This document shows positions 7,058 through 7,169 of a DNA stretch of 7,169 nt, piece after piece (positions within the stretch are counted from its first letter, which is position 1; each line of letters begins with the position of its first letter). The notes below the pieces were generated by a model. The model searched no databases. It was not told where the DNA came from and saw only the letters and a program-made list of their open reading frames with translations. Source of the DNA: Acidobacteriota bacterium (GTDB lineage: Bacteria > Acidobacteriota > Terriglobia > Terriglobales > Acidobacteriaceae); contig JAJZNH010000845.1 in NCBI GenBank assembly GCA_021811745.1, positions 757-7,925 on the forward strand, given 5' to 3'. Position numbers and translations under genes: made by a program.

Positions 7058-7087
7058 GCCTCCATTGAATGGGAATATCCGCACCTG

Positions 7088-7169
7088 TTAAGGAAGTACG
7101 CCTACCATGGCCGCACCCAGGGCGAACTGCGAGAACAACTGCGACCAATTCATCATGCCGACCATCGCG
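7088..7169 (-). CDS. C-terminal end of an unidentified protein (runs off the right edge)
   Basis: Twenty-six codons and a TAA are visible, ending in NWSQLFSQFALGAAMVGVLP. The frame has strongly GC-biased third positions until the last few codons, unlike the other open frame on this strand, and it is followed at the expected distance by a stem-loop. The tail is hydrophobic and could be the end of a membrane protein such as a permease, but it is too short for a family call. It lies about 200 nt upstream of the hydrolase-like gene on the same strand. Confidence 0.5.
   Translation of the reverse strand, partial: AMVGMMNWSQLFSQFALGAAMVGVLP

Overview
The window looks like a chromosomal segment of an Acidobacteriota member, probably class Terriglobia (Terriglobus/Edaphobacter/Granulicella-like). 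The best clue is a very large Oar-like TonB-dependent receptor: signal peptide, CarboxypepD_reg-like domain, plug, then a long barrel ending in Phe. These receptors occur in many copies in that group. The coding regions are GC-rich with GC-biased third positions, and there is one sharp AT-rich island. The taxonomic call is inference from protein style, not from a search.

Everything I can support as a gene lies on the minus strand, so transcription runs from high to low coordinates. In that order: (1) the C-terminal 26 codons of an unidentified, hydrophobic-ended protein (7169-7088); (2) a hairpin without a U tract (7057-7022); (3) a secreted protein of about 790 residues that looks like a TIM-barrel glycoside hydrolase with a glutaminase-like or trimerisation-like domain and a C-terminal beta domain (6883-4508); (4) another hairpin (4455-4426) and a 444-bp intergenic region with an AT-rich island, a near-consensus sigma-70-type promoter and a 9-bp inverted repeat; (5) a 66-codon ORF encoding only a signal peptide and the first part of a CarboxypepD_reg domain (4063-3863), apparently the N-terminal stub of a second TonB receptor; (6) the intact 1163-residue receptor (3850-359), starting 12 nt after the stub's TGA and in the same frame; (7) a strong 11-bp hairpin (319-294); (8) the first 39 residues of a CutC-family protein (119-1).

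The likely theme is glycan or glycoside use. A secreted hydrolase-like enzyme would work outside the inner membrane, an outer-membrane TonB-dependent receptor would import products, and a CutC-family TIM-barrel protein would act in the cytoplasm. No SusD-like lipoprotein, regulator or known catalytic family is visible, so the substrate cannot be named. I see no IS element, tRNA, rRNA or CRISPR array. The point most worth a second look is the stub ORF sitting in frame, one stop codon away, just upstream of the full receptor.
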